A program made the position numbers and the translations under genes. Source: Streptomyces sp. DH-12 (GTDB taxonomy: Bacteria > Actinomycetota > Actinomycetes > Streptomycetales > Streptomycetaceae). Taken from it: a stretch of 64,000 nt of DNA. Where the stretch lies: NCBI RefSeq assembly GCF_002899455.1, contig NZ_PPFB01000001.1, positions 2,882,501 to 2,946,500 on the forward strand, read 5' to 3'. Shown piece after piece: positions 37,731 through 47,935 of this stretch; positions within the stretch are counted from its first letter, which is position 1; each line of letters begins with the position of its first letter. The notes under the pieces are model-generated. The model did no database searches, had not been told where the DNA came from, and saw only the letters and a program-made list of their open reading frames with translations.

Positions 37731-38207
37731 GGAGGGTTCCTCCTCAATCGGTGGTGCGCGTTCATGTGGGGGATGGTGCGGGGGTGGTGCGGCGACGCAC
37801 GGGTGCGCACGTGCCGGAACACACCTGTATGTCAGGGCCATGACAAGGCGGGCCGTCGTGTCCATGCGCGTCAGCCGAAAGATTGAGGGTTCTACAGGAA
37901 TTGCACAAGGGTGCCTCGACGACCTACGGACCCCGCCGTTCCGATCCGGACACCGGGCGCCCGGCACAGATGCGGCGCAACCACCCGGCACGGATGTGGC
38001 ACAACCGCCCGGCACAGCCGCGACACAGCCGCGGCACAGCTGACCCATGGACTCCCCGCCCACCCCCGTTAACATGTTCGAGCTCACGACGGATGTCCTC
38101 GTTCACCGGCTGTCCACCGGAAGTCCCAGCCCACCCGGCCCTTCGGCGCATACGCGCCACGTGCCCGTGACGCCACCTGCCCACAACCGAATCACCAGGC
38201 GAACCAG
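37731..38207. other. Divergent intergenic region, protease and PAP2 genes
   Basis: 477 bp without a credible gene. It contains a comparatively AT-rich part (37850-37920) likely to include the protease promoter, a 24-bp degenerate tandem repeat at 37960-38031, and the promoter of the PAP2 gene. Confidence 0.55.
37960..38031. repeat. Degenerate 24-bp tandem repeat, three copies
   Basis: Copies at 37960-37983, 37984-38007 and 38008-38031 each begin CCCGGCAC and diverge in the middle. Read on the minus strand they encode an 8-residue repeat, but that frame lies before the true protease start. Confidence 0.7.
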
Positions 38208-39683
38208 TTGAGAATCGAACCCACTCGAATACCGCCGCGGGACGACCGCGGGACGCAGCCCGCCGCGTGGCGCCGGCCCCGCGTGGTCCTGTGGACCGCG
38301 GCGGGTGCGGCGACCCTGGGCTTCCTCGTCGCGCTGGAGATCGTGGCGCGCGGCTACGGCTTCTCGGGGCCGATCACCGAACAGTCGCGGGAGGTGGTCT
38401 TCGCCCCCGAGTCGGGTCCGCTGCTCTACGGCGGTCTGGCCCTGACGATGGTGGTGCTCACCTGGCGGCAGCGGCTGATCGCGCTGGGCGTCGCCGCCGC
38501 CGTGGACGTCGTCTTCTTCCTGGTCCGGTGGGCACTCGACGCCGAGATGAACTTCGGCAACGGCGCGCTGTGGGTGGTGCTCGGCTGTGCGGTCCTCGGC
38601 CTCACGCGCCGCACCGGGCAGGAACGGATGCTGCTGCTGAAGGGCACCGGTCTGGGCCTGCTGCTGGTGGCCGGCCACAAGACCGGTGACACCTGGCTGC
38701 TGATCACGTCGGAGACCCGGCCGACCGTCCTCGACGCCTACGTGGCGGCCGCGGACCACGCCCTGGCCGACCCGTCGTGGCTGGCCGGCCGCCTCGTGGA
38801 CGCCACCGCGCCGGTCAGCACGGGCGTCCTGCACGTGGTCTACGGCCAACTCCCGCTGGCCGCCGCCCTCGTCGGCCTCTACCAGCTGCGCCGGGTCGCG
38901 GTGGAGCGCCGCTTCCCCGCCCACCACCTGGTGCGCACGTTCCTGGTGATCGGCCTGCTCGGCCCCGCGATCTACATGATCTTCCCGGTGGTCGGTCCGA
39001 TCTTCGCGTACGGCACGGACGGCGGCGCCTGGGCGACGGCGAACCTCTGGCCGGAAACCCTGCCGCCGGCGACCGACCCGCAGCCGATCCCGTTCGACGG
39101 CGTCACCCCACGCAACTGCATGCCGAGCCTGCACACCGCGTGGGCGGTCACCCTGTTCGTCCACACCCGCGACGGCTCCCGGGCGGTGCGCTGGGCGGGC
39201 GCCTTCTGGCTGGCCGGCACCCTCGCCGCGACCCTGGGCTTCGGCTACCACTACGGCGCCGACCTGCTCGCCGGCGTGGTCTTCGCCCTGACGATCGAGA
39301 CGGCGGTGCGGTGCTCCGCGCACGGCTGGGACCGCGCGAGCGTCCGCCTGGTCGCCCTCGGCACGAGCGTCTTCGCCGCGCTGCTGTCGGCGTACCGCTG
39401 GCTGCCGGTGGAAATGGCCGCCCGGCCCTGGCTGTTCGGCCCTCTCCTGCTGCTGGTGACGGGCGGGGTGATCCACGCGTACGTGCGGACGGCGCGGGGA
39501 CGGGACGCGAAGGTGTCCATTCCCGGGCCTCGGTCCGCACCGGAGGCGGCGGGATCCCGGGAGGCGGCGGGGCCGGCCGAGCCGGTGAAGCCGGCGGAGA
39601 CGGCCGAGTCACAGGAGACGGCCGGCTCCCCGAAGTCGCCTGAATCGCCCGAGTCGCCGGACGCACGGCCGGAACTGGTCTGA
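38208..39683 (+). CDS. PAP2-superfamily integral membrane protein (Aur1/Ipt1-like)
   Basis: A 491-aa membrane protein with roughly ten helices. The PAP2 catalytic motifs are in the last third of the membrane part: PRNCMPSLHTAWA (about residue 305) and GFGYHYGADLLAG (about 350). This pair, rather than PSGH/SRxxxxxHxxxD, is the inositolphosphotransferase (Aur1/Ipt1) subtype, suggesting transfer of phosphate-linked head groups or dephosphorylation of isoprenoid/lipid phosphates. The C-terminal 70 residues are a Pro/Glu/Ser-rich tail with SPESPESP-like repeats. Only a TTG (38208) fits the full frame, with no clear ribosome site, so the true start may be an internal GTG near 38283. Confidence 0.78.
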   Translation: MRIEPTRIPPRDDRGTQPAAWRRPRVVLWTAAGAATLGFLVALEIVARGYGFSGPITEQSREVVFAPESGPLLYGGLALTMVVLTWRQRLIALGVAAAVDVVFFLVRWALDAEMNFGNGALWVVLGCAVLGLTRRTGQERMLLLKGTGLGLLLVAGHKTGDTWLLITSETRPTVLDAYVAAADHALADPSWLAGRLVDATAPVSTGVLHVVYGQLPLAAALVGLYQLRRVAVERRFPAHHLVRTFLVIGLLGPAIYMIFPVVGPIFAYGTDGGAWATANLWPETLPPATDPQPIPFDGVTPRNCMPSLHTAWAVTLFVHTRDGSRAVRWAGAFWLAGTLAATLGFGYHYGADLLAGVVFALTIETAVRCSAHGWDRASVRLVALGTSVFAALLSAYRWLPVEMAARPWLFGPLLLLVTGGVIHAYVRTARGRDAKVSIPGPRSAPEAAGSREAAGPAEPVKPAETAESQETAGSPKSPESPESPDARPELV

Positions 39684-40303
39684 CGCCTGGGACGGATCAC
39701 GGCCGGAACTCGCACCGCCCCGGTTCGAGCAGAGGCTCGGCCGACGCCCCGCCGTGCTCGTCCGAGGGGTGCACCGACCAGGGACAGCGTCAGGGGCCGC
39801 CCGGCCCCCGACGCGTGCCGGTGCCGACCAGCCACGCCCGCACCGACGCCACCTGTTCCGTCCCGGCCGGGAGGACCGGCTCAGTGACGACGACGCGGAA
39901 AGAGAGCCTTGCGGGCTTCGCTCGCAGTTACGGACACGACCTGCCTCTCTCCGGTCAGTGGTACCGAATAACGCACCACTCCCACTGCTCATGGACAGAG
40001 CAGACACCCGACGAAGGGGCCGGCTCTCGAAGAGACCAGCCCCGACCGCCCGCGGACTTGACGAAACCCTCAGCGCACGACGAAGAACCGCTTACACATG
40101 GAAGCGGAACGCATCCAGCCCGACCCTGACCTGCGGCGGAGCTCAGCCCAGGGCCCTGACCGGCGCTTTCACCGTTTGGTTGCGTCGGCCGCCGATGAGC
40201 GGTTGCGACCGTACTGCGGCCTGTCTGCGGACCGGGCAACCTCCCCCGTGCGGCCCCGGCCATCCACACCCACAGAGTTACGACCACCGGTAGGATCGGC
40301 ACC
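39684..40303. other. 620-bp atypical intergenic region before the toxin-antitoxin pair
   Basis: No credible gene was found. Base composition is lower in G+C than the surroundings in 39880-40110. Together with the following toxin-antitoxin pair and transposase remnant it looks like acquired or decayed DNA. No insertion-sequence ends or attachment-site repeats were recognised. Confidence 0.5.
40291..40296 (+). promoter_or_regulatory. Candidate -10 box (TAGGAT) for leaderless antitoxin mRNA
   Basis: TAGGAT ends seven bases before the antitoxin ATG, with no Shine-Dalgarno in the gap. Confidence 0.5.
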
Positions 40304-40555
40304 ATGAGCGGTAGCAAAAAGTACTCCATCAGCCTGCCCGAGGACCTTGCCGAGGCCGTACGCGCCCATGTCGGACCCGGCGGCTTCTCCGCCTATGTCG
40401 CCGAAGCCCTCGAACAACGGGTCGCCATGGACAAGCTTCGGGAGCTCGTCGCCGACTTCGAGACCGACAACGAGGAGCTCACCCGCGAGGAGATCGAGGC
40501 CGCCCGCACACTGCTGCGCCATGACCACCGGCAGGTCGGCGGTGCCGCCGCCTGA
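40304..40555 (+). CDS. Ribbon-helix-helix antitoxin (VapB/CopG-like)
   Basis: An 83-aa protein. Residues 5-45 follow the ribbon-helix-helix pattern: strand KKYSISLPEDLAEAV, then helices through GGFSAYVAEALEQRVAMDKL. The C-terminal half is acidic and helical (FETDNEELTREEIEAA), as in antitoxins that wrap round a PIN toxin. The stop codon overlaps the start of the PIN-domain gene by one base (TGATG). It should bind the toxin and repress the operon. It appears leaderless. Confidence 0.85.
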   Translation: MSGSKKYSISLPEDLAEAVRAHVGPGGFSAYVAEALEQRVAMDKLRELVADFETDNEELTREEIEAARTLLRHDHRQVGGAAA

Positions 40556-40947
40556 TGCCCGGAACCCTGCTGCTCGACAGCGAAGGACTCTCCAAGCTCT
40601 ACCGCAAGGACCGCACCGTCGTGGCTCTGGTCCAGGCGGCATCGGAGGAGGGCATCCGCGTGGCCACCAGCGCCATGACCACCCTTGAGGCCGATTACGA
40701 GCGGATCCACCCGGCCCGCATCAAGTGGGTTCTCTCCCGCATCGACGTTCACGACGTCACCAGGGAGGTCACCGACGAGGCCGCCGCCCTCCTTCGCACC
40801 CATCATCTCCACGGTCATAAATACGCCATCGACGCCGCCCTCGCCGTCATCGCCCGCGACGCGCCCCCGCCGGTCACCGTCCTCACTTCCGACCCCGAGG
40901 ACCTGACGCTCCTCTGCGGTCCTGCCGTAGAGATCGTCAAGGTCTGA
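40555..40947 (+). CDS. PIN-domain ribonuclease toxin (VapC-like)
   Basis: A 130-aa PIN domain. The acidic catalytic residues are in place: Asp8 (LLLDSE), Glu45 (TTLEADY), Asp93 (YAIDAAL) and Asp113/Asp116 (TSDPEDL). VapC-type toxins cut tRNA or rRNA when freed from the antitoxin. ATG 40555 overlaps the antitoxin stop, giving strict coupling. The pair lies between a low-coding 620-bp region and a transposase remnant, suggesting acquisition by transfer. RNA target unknown. Confidence 0.85.
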   Translation: MPGTLLLDSEGLSKLYRKDRTVVALVQAASEEGIRVATSAMTTLEADYERIHPARIKWVLSRIDVHDVTREVTDEAAALLRTHHLHGHKYAIDAALAVIARDAPPPVTVLTSDPEDLTLLCGPAVEIVKV

Positions 40948-41198
40948 AACACCGGCCCCGGTCACGCCGCCCTGCCCCACGGCCGGCGCCACAGCGCCCT
41001 GCGGGACCGGGGCTCCCGGAAGAGTCCGGGCGGTGCCACGGCTCGCGCGGGACGAGACCGGACCCCGATTCGGCCTGTACGTGTCCGTGGCCGGTGCCGG
41101 CCGCTGGTCGCCCCTGGGCGGGCCGGTGGTGGACGGCTCCCGGCCGGGCTGGTGAGGCCCACAGCAGCCGGCCAGCCGGAACGGCACGACCATCATGC
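40948..41198. other. Non-coding stretch between toxin gene and transposase remnant
   Basis: No gene on either strand. Reading frames are Pro/Arg/Gly-rich. It may include scrambled downstream sequence of the transposase remnant, but no recognisable fragment was identified. Confidence 0.45.
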
Positions 41199-41438
41199 TC
41201 ACAGCCGGAGCAGAGGGGACGGTCCGCGGCGATGTCCCCCAGCCGATGGACGGAATCCAGCCGCGAGCTGAGCGTACGGGTGGCCGTTGCGAAGGTGGGC
41301 GAGGGTGAGCAGGGCCTGTCGGCCTGGGCTCAGACGTCGCCACCGGGCGCCGAGCTCCCGACGGTGCCGGCGGAGCTTGGCGGACAGGAAGCGCGGGGCG
41401 GAGCTGGACAGGCCGACGCCCGACGGGTGGACAAGCAC
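41199..41438 (-). pseudogene. Transposase N-terminal remnant (IS5-type, Streptomyces HTH-DDE family)
   Basis: The first about 60 residues, starting at GTG 41436-41438 and read as LVHPSGVGLSSSAPRFL, then RWRRLSPGRQALLTLAHLR and YAQLAAGF, match the N-terminal helix-turn-helix region of a common Streptomyces transposase family. After AAGF the sequence no longer matches and the frame ends at 41199, well short of the usual 250-290 residues; the DDE catalytic region is missing. No terminal inverted repeats or target duplications were recognised. It is a decayed insertion-sequence fragment next to the toxin-antitoxin pair. Confidence 0.7.
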
Positions 41439-41667
41439 ACGAAGCCTCTGGTGGAGACGTATTTCTTGGTCGAAAACCTACCCACCAGGGGCTTCACTTG
41501 TGTGTCAGCCCAACTGGCTTGCCCGGCCGCCGGGCTGGAAAGGACTCACTCCCCGGAAAAGGCCGGGACCAGGCGGAGAAAAAGGAAGGGCCAGACCGTG
41601 CGATCCGGCCCCTTACCTGGGGTTTCTCTCCTATGACCTGCGGTTCGACAGATCAAGGGATCAGGCA
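41439..41667. other. Non-coding spacer after transposase remnant
   Basis: Relatively A+T-rich, with no gene. It contains the ychF terminator (41579-41614). Confidence 0.5.
41579..41614 (-). terminator. Rho-independent-like terminator of ychF
   Basis: Read on the minus strand, AAGGGGCCGGA pairs with TCTGGCCCTT (one bulge, one mismatch) around a short loop and is followed by CCTTTTT. It is about 55 bp after the ychF stop. A classical stem plus T-run, rarer in this genome than the plain hairpins. Confidence 0.75.
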
Positions 41668-42756
<1,089 letters not shown>

Positions 42757-42925
42757 GTTGCGACTTCCCGTACGTGAGGAGGGGGGCGAGGGCCGGCCGT
42801 GGGGCCGACGTGGACCGATCCACCAGTCTACGGCGTGCCCGCGGCCGGCCGGCGGCTGTGTCGAACGCCCGGCCGATGGCCGGATACCGGCGTGTCCGAC
42901 GGGCCGCCGGACACATAAAACGACC

Positions 42926-42931
42926 TAAGTT
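42926..42931 (+). promoter_or_regulatory. Candidate -10 box (TAAGTT) for leaderless DUF6542-like gene
   Basis: TAAGTT ends six bases before GTG 42938; no ribosome site is present between them. Confidence 0.4.
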
Positions 42932-42937
42932 GGTCCA

Positions 42938-43558
42938 GTGGAGCAACACAGGACGCGACCCGCCCAGCACGGACCGCGAGGCGAGCCGGCGCCGAGCCCG
43001 TCGGCGGCCCCCCGCACGTCACGGCCGCCCGGGCCTCCGCTGCCCCCGCAGGCGGGGCGGACGACGGGCGGCGGGGCCGCCCGGTCCCCGCGCGCCCAGC
43101 GGCCCCCGCGACGCCGGCCCGCTCCCCCGCCCGCCGCGCGGCGCGTGCCCGGCCCCCGGCTCACCGGGCTGGGGGGCGGACTGTTCTGCGGGGCCGTGAT
43201 GCTGGTGCTCGGGCTGCTCACGGAGGTGTTGTTCGGCGCCTCGCTGACCGTGTACGGGGTGCTGTTCCTGCCGGTGTGCGTGTTGACCGCGCTGTGGGTG
43301 CGCGACGGGGACCTGCTCATCGCGCCCGTGGTGGTGCCGATCGCCTTCGCCGTGGGGCTGGTGCCGGTCGCCGACGAGGGCGGCGGGAGCACGCCGGACC
43401 GGCTGATGGGCATGGTGACCGGCCTCGCCACCCAGGCCGGGTGGCTCTACGGCGGGACGCTGGTCGCGGGTGTGCTGGTGATCGCCCGCCGGGTGCGGCG
43501 GGTCCGCACGGCCAACCGGCGCCTCGCACAGGAGCGGGCAGGCAAGGCGGCCTCCTGA
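42938..43558 (+). CDS. DUF6542-like membrane protein
   Basis: A 206-aa protein with a long Pro/Arg/Ala-rich cytoplasmic N-terminus (1-75) and about four membrane helices (about 80-185), including SLTVYGVLFLPVCVLTALW and a short loop with VADEGGGSTPDRL. It matches the actinobacterial DUF6542 family of unknown function. Start is GTG 42938. Divergent from ychF across about 180 bp. No catalytic motif is visible. The C-terminal tail is basic and cytoplasmic. Confidence 0.78.
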   Translation: MEQHRTRPAQHGPRGEPAPSPSAAPRTSRPPGPPLPPQAGRTTGGGAARSPRAQRPPRRRPAPPPAARRVPGPRLTGLGGGLFCGAVMLVLGLLTEVLFGASLTVYGVLFLPVCVLTALWVRDGDLLIAPVVVPIAFAVGLVPVADEGGGSTPDRLMGMVTGLATQAGWLYGGTLVAGVLVIARRVRRVRTANRRLAQERAGKAAS

Positions 43559-43583
43559 CGACGCCCGCCCGGCCATCGCCTTC

Positions 43584-43680
43584 GGGCCCGACGCGACGCC
43601 CGCCCCGCACGACCGCCCCCGAGCCCGACGCGACGCCCGCCCCGCACGACCGCCCCCGGGCCCGACGCGACACCCGCCCG
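43584..43680. repeat. 37-bp tandem repeat, about 2.6 copies
   Basis: Copies at 43584-43620 and 43621-43657 differ at one position; a partial third copy runs 43658-43680. It lies in the spacer between the DUF6542-like gene and ppgK (convergent genes). Each unit contains CCCGACGCGACGCCCGCC. Confidence 0.8.
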
Positions 43681-43758
43681 CGCGCCCCTCGGACCCGGCA
43701 CGAGACCCGCCCGGCCACAAGCCCCGACGCCCGCATGGGCCCGGCCGCCTGGACCGGC

Positions 43759-44505
<747 letters not shown>

Positions 44506-44511
44506 GGCACC

Positions 44512-44517
44512 ACGGTA
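44512..44517 (-). promoter_or_regulatory. Candidate -10 box (TACCGT) for leaderless ppgK
   Basis: TACCGT on the minus strand ends six bases before the ppgK ATG, with no ribosome-binding sequence between. Confidence 0.4.
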
Positions 44518-44597
44518 CGACGACCGGGGGACGGCCACGGGGTCGAACGCCGTGATCGCGACCGCCCCCGGGGGAGCACGCGGGGGGACGCGGGGGG

Positions 44598-45602
44598 CTA
44601 GCCCTCGCTGCCGGCGCCGCCGCGCTCGGCCGCCAGCGCGGCGGCCTCCTCGCGCAGGTCGCGGCGGAGCTCCTTGGGCAGGGAGAAGGTGATGGACTCC
44701 TCGGCCGCCTTGACGATCTCCACGTCCTCGAAGCCGCGCTGCGACAGCCACTCCAGGACCTGCTCGACCAGCACCTCCGGCACCGAGGCGCCCGAGGTGA
44801 CGCCGACCGTGGAGACGCCCTCCAGCCAGGCCTCGTCGATCTCGTCGGCGAAGTCCACCAGGTAGGCCTCGCGGGCGCCGGCCAGCTTGGCGACCTCGAC
44901 CAGCCGCTTGGAGTTGGAGGAGTTGCGGGAGCCGACCACGATGACCAGGTCGGCCTCGGCGCCCATCTGCTTCACCGCGAGCTGGCGGTTCTGCGTGGCG
45001 TAGCAGATGTCGTCGCTCGGCGGGGAGAGGAGCTGGGGGAACTTCTCCTTCAGGGCGTCGACGGTCTCCATGGTCTCGTCGACGCTGAGCGTGGTCTGGG
45101 AGAGCCAGACGACCTTCGACGGGTCGCGGACCTCGACCTTCTCCACGTCGCCGGGGCCGTCGACCAGCTGGATGTGGTCGGGGGCCTCGCCGGAGGTGCC
45201 GATGACCTCCTCGTGGCCCTCGTGCCCGATCAGGAGGATGTCGTAGTTCTCGTTGGCGAAGCGGACCGCTTCCTTGTGGACCTTGGTGACCAGCGGGCAG
45301 GTGGCGTCGATGGTGGCGAGCCGGCCGCGCTGGGCCTCCTCGTGGACGACCGGGGCGACGCCGTGCGCGGAGAACATCACGATGTTGCCCGGGGGCACCT
45401 CCTCCGTCCGCTCGACGAAGATCGCGCCCTTCTTCTCCAGGGTCTGCACGACGTACTTGTTGTGCACGATCTCGTGCCGGACGTAGACGGGAGCCCCGTA
45501 CTGCTCCAGGGCCTTCTCGACGGCGATCACGGCGCGGTCCACCCCCGCGCAGTAGCCCCGGGGGGCGGCGAGCAGGACACGGCGGCCAGTCGAAGCGGTC
45601 AT
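44598..45602 (-). CDS. ispH: 4-hydroxy-3-methylbut-2-enyl diphosphate reductase (IspH/LytB)
   Basis: A 334-aa iron-sulfur enzyme making IPP and DMAPP, the last step of the MEP isoprenoid pathway. The three [4Fe-4S] cysteines are visible: Cys18 in [10 protein letters not shown], one in [11 protein letters not shown] and one in [20 protein letters not shown] and the SSNS substrate motif are present. Start is ATG 45600-45602, with TACGAT seven bases upstream; the in-frame ATG at 45609-45611 lies between that box and the start and would be upstream of the predicted transcript. Divergent from xseA. Confidence 0.96.
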   Translation of the reverse strand: MTASTGRRVLLAAPRGYCAGVDRAVIAVEKALEQYGAPVYVRHEIVHNKYVVQTLEKKGAIFVERTEEVPPGNIVMFSAHGVAPVVHEEAQRGRLATIDATCPLVTKVHKEAVRFANENYDILLIGHEGHEEVIGTSGEAPDHIQLVDGPGDVEKVEVRDPSKVVWLSQTTLSVDETMETVDALKEKFPQLLSPPSDDICYATQNRQLAVKQMGAEADLVIVVGSRNSSNSKRLVEVAKLAGAREAYLVDFADEIDEAWLEGVSTVGVTSGASVPEVLVEQVLEWLSQRGFEDVEIVKAAEESITFSLPKELRRDLREEAAALAAERGGAGSEG

Positions 45603-45609
45603 GCGTCCC

Positions 45610-45615
45610 ATCGTA
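45610..45615 (-). promoter_or_regulatory. Candidate -10 box (TACGAT) for leaderless ispH
   Basis: TACGAT on the minus strand ends seven bases before the ATG at 45602. A mirror arrangement exists for xseA on the other strand. Confidence 0.5.
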
Positions 45616-45685
45616 CGGGCCGTGCGCGCGGGGTCCGGGCGCGGTGCTCCGTCGGTGGCGGCGCACCGGTGTCGGCGGAGCGCAC

Positions 45686-45691
45686 TACGCT
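45686..45691 (+). promoter_or_regulatory. Candidate -10 box (TACGCT) for leaderless xseA
   Basis: TACGCT ends seven bases before ATG 45699; no ribosome site is present between them. Confidence 0.5.
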
Positions 45692-45698
45692 CGCGGGC

Positions 45699-46907
45699 AT
45701 GGCTGTGAACACGTCCGCGGACGCCCCCCTGCCGGTGGGAGAGGTGTCGCGGCTCATCGGCGGGTGGATCGACCGGCTCGGCGCGGTGTGGGTGGAGGGG
45801 CAGATCACCCAGCTGTCGCGGCGGCCGGGCGCGGGGGTGGTGTTCCTGACGCTGCGCGACCCCTCGTACGACGTCTCGGTGGGGGTGACCTGCTACCGGC
45901 AGGTGTTCGACGCCGTCGCGGACGTCGTGAGCGAGGGCGCGCGGGTGGTGGTCCACTGCAAGCCGGAGTGGTACGCGCCCCGGGGGCAGCTGTCGCTGCG
46001 GGCCGCCGAGATCCGGCCGGTGGGGGTCGGGGAGCTGCTGGCGCGGCTGGAGCAGCTGAAGAAGTCGCTGGCGCGCGAGGGACTGTTCGCGCCGGAGCGC
46101 AAGAAGCCGCTGCCGTTCCTGCCGCGGCTGGTCGGGCTGGTGTGCGGGCGCGCGTCGGCGGCCGAGCGGGACGTGCTGGAGAACGCGCGGCACCGCTGGC
46201 CGGCGGTCCGCTTCGAGGTGCGGAACGTCGCGGTGCAGGGGGTGCACGCGGTGCCGCAGGTGGTCCAGGCCGTGCGGGAGCTGGACGCGCTCGACGAGGT
46301 GGACGTGATCGTCGTGGCGCGGGGCGGGGGCAGCGTGGAGGACCTGCTGCCGTTCTCCGACGAGCAGCTGGTGCGGGCGGTGGCGGCCTGCCGTACGCCG
46401 GTCGTCTCGGCGATCGGGCACGAGCCGGACAGCCCGCTGCTGGACCTGGTCGCCGATCTGCGCGCCTCCACGCCGACCGACGCCGCCAAGAAGGTGGTGC
46501 CGGACGTGGGCGAGGAGTACGAGCGGGTGCGGATGCTGCGGGACCGCGCGCGCCGCTGTGTGGGCGCCCTGCTGGAGCGGGAGGAGCGGGGGCTGGCGCA
46601 GGCGCTGGCCCGGCCGTCGCTCCAGGATCCGCACCGGATGGTCGACGCGCGGGCCGAGGAGGTCACGATGCTGCTGGACCGGGGCCGGCGGGCGCTGCGC
46701 CACCAGCTGGACCGGGCCGACTCCGAGCTGACGCACACGCACGCGCGCGTGGTGGCCCTCTCCCCCGCCGCCACGCTGAAGCGCGGGTACGCGGTGCTGC
46801 AGCGGGAGGACGGGCAGGCGGTGCGCGCTCCCGGTGAGGTGGAGGCGGGCGAGGTGCTGCGGGCGCGGGTGTCCGCGGGTGAGTTCACGGTACGGGTCGA
46901 TGCATGA
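45699..46907 (+). CDS. xseA: Exodeoxyribonuclease VII large subunit
   Basis: A 402-aa protein with an N-terminal OB-fold (about 15-105; [15 protein letters not shown]), the catalytic core with [17 protein letters not shown] and [14 protein letters not shown] (about 205-220), [15 protein letters not shown] (about 245), and a long coiled coil, ending with the conserved LKRGYAVL region. It degrades single-stranded DNA with many copies of XseB. Start at ATG 45699 fits a leaderless transcript. Length is normal. Confidence 0.95.
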   Translation: MAVNTSADAPLPVGEVSRLIGGWIDRLGAVWVEGQITQLSRRPGAGVVFLTLRDPSYDVSVGVTCYRQVFDAVADVVSEGARVVVHCKPEWYAPRGQLSLRAAEIRPVGVGELLARLEQLKKSLAREGLFAPERKKPLPFLPRLVGLVCGRASAAERDVLENARHRWPAVRFEVRNVAVQGVHAVPQVVQAVRELDALDEVDVIVVARGGGSVEDLLPFSDEQLVRAVAACRTPVVSAIGHEPDSPLLDLVADLRASTPTDAAKKVVPDVGEEYERVRMLRDRARRCVGALLEREERGLAQALARPSLQDPHRMVDARAEEVTMLLDRGRRALRHQLDRADSELTHTHARVVALSPAATLKRGYAVLQREDGQAVRAPGEVEAGEVLRARVSAGEFTVRVDA

Positions 46908-46917
46908 GGTGGGCGGA

Positions 46918-47163
46918 ATGACCGGGAAGACGGAGCAGACGGCGGCGGCCGAGGCGCTCGGCTACGAGCAGGCGCGGGACGAGCTGATCGAGGTCGTACG
47001 CCGTCTGGAGGCGGGCGGTACGACGCTGGAGGAGTCGCTCGCGCTCTGGGAGCGGGGCGAGGAGCTGGCCAAGGTGTGCCGGCGCCGGCTGGACGGGGCG
47101 CGGGCCCGGCTGGACGCGGCGCTCGCGGAGGAGGAGCAGGCCGGGGCCGCCGAGGAGAACTGA
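46918..47163 (+). CDS. xseB: Exodeoxyribonuclease VII small subunit
   Basis: An 81-aa helical protein with the family core [36 protein letters not shown] and the coiled-coil helix that wraps round XseA. ATG 46918 is preferred because GAGGTGGG lies just upstream; an ATG at 46900 would overlap xseA by eight bases. The C-terminus is Glu/Ala-rich. Operon with xseA (11-bp gap). Confidence 0.9.
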   Translation: MTGKTEQTAAAEALGYEQARDELIEVVRRLEAGGTTLEESLALWERGEELAKVCRRRLDGARARLDAALAEEEQAGAAEEN

Positions 47164-47170
47164 CTTTCGG

Positions 47171-47199
47171 TTGAACGTTGAACTTCATAGGGGTACGCT
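47171..47199 (+). promoter_or_regulatory. Candidate promoter of the nitroreductase gene
   Basis: TTGAAC (47171-47176), a 17-base spacer and TACGCT (47194-47199) fit a housekeeping-sigma promoter. A second TTGAAC starts seven bases after the first (47178), making a direct repeat that could be a regulator site. The leader would be about 60 nt. Confidence 0.5.
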
Positions 47200-47266
47200 C
47201 GCCCCGTAAACCGGACCGCGGTCCGCTAATTCCGTACGGGCCGTCGCACATCCCATGAGGTCACGC

Positions 47267-47857
47267 ATGTCTCTCCTTCTCGACCCCGCCGCCCAGGACC
47301 TGCTGTTCCGCGAGGCGCGCACCGCCAACACGTTCACCGACGAGCCGGTGACCGACGAGCAGGTCCGGGCGGTCTACGACCTGATCAAGTACGGCCCCAC
47401 GTCCATGAACCAGTCGCCGCTGCGCATCACGCTGGTCCGCTCCCCCGAGGCCCGCGAGCGCCTGGTGCGGCACATGGCCGAGGGCAACCGGGCCAAGACG
47501 GCCACCGCGCCGCTCGTCGCGATCCTCTCCGCGGACAACGAGTTCCACGAGGAGATGCCGCACCTCTTCCCGCACTTCCCGCAGGCCAAGGACGCCGTCT
47601 TCGGCGAGCGTCCGGTCCGGGAGGCCTCCGCCGCGCTGAACGCCGCCCTCCAGGCCGCGTACTTCATCATCGGCGTCCGGGCCGCCGGTCTGGCCGCCGG
47701 CCCGATGACCGGCCTCGACTTCGAGGGCGTGCGCAAGGAGTTCCTGGACGACGACCACACCCCGCTGATGGTCGTGAACATCGGCCGCCCCGGCCCCGAC
47801 GCCTGGTTCCCGCGCAGCCCGCGCCTGGAGTACGAGCAGGTCGTCACCACCGTCTGA
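47267..47857 (+). CDS. Nitroreductase-family protein (RutE/malonic semialdehyde reductase type)
   Basis: A 196-aa FMN-dependent reductase of the HadB/RutE subgroup. It has DLIKYGPTSMNQSPLR (about residues 36-51; flavin/substrate region), ASAALNAALQAAYFIIGVRA and GLAAGPMTGLDFEGV. Members reduce malonic semialdehyde or nitro compounds with NADPH. ATG 47267 is preferred because GAGG precedes it by six bases; ATG 47255 would add four residues. It ends at a strong bidirectional hairpin. Confidence 0.88.
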   Translation: MSLLLDPAAQDLLFREARTANTFTDEPVTDEQVRAVYDLIKYGPTSMNQSPLRITLVRSPEARERLVRHMAEGNRAKTATAPLVAILSADNEFHEEMPHLFPHFPQAKDAVFGERPVREASAALNAALQAAYFIIGVRAAGLAAGPMTGLDFEGVRKEFLDDDHTPLMVVNIGRPGPDAWFPRSPRLEYEQVVTTV

Positions 47858-47879
47858 GCCCCGGGCGGAACGGCGGAAA

Positions 47880-47918
47880 GGGGCGGGGCCCCGGATCGGC
47901 GATCCGGGGCCCCGCCCC
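47880..47918. terminator. Bidirectional 18-bp hairpin terminator
   Basis: 47880-47897 pairs perfectly with 47901-47918 around a GGC loop, between the convergent nitroreductase and DUF4245-like genes. Confidence 0.88.
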
Positions 47919-47935
47919 TGGTGCGTGCGCGCCGG

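Noticed and set aside
40098-40307. A 69-aa plus-strand frame just before the antitoxin
   Set aside because: It has no ribosome site, lacks any motif and overlaps the antitoxin start in another frame.
39955-40329. A 124-aa minus-strand open frame opposite the antitoxin start
   Set aside because: It has no recognisable domain, weak codon bias, and covers the antitoxin promoter and start.
43584-43680. Possible CRISPR-like array
   Set aside because: Units are contiguous with no spacers, only about 2.6 copies, and no cas genes are present.
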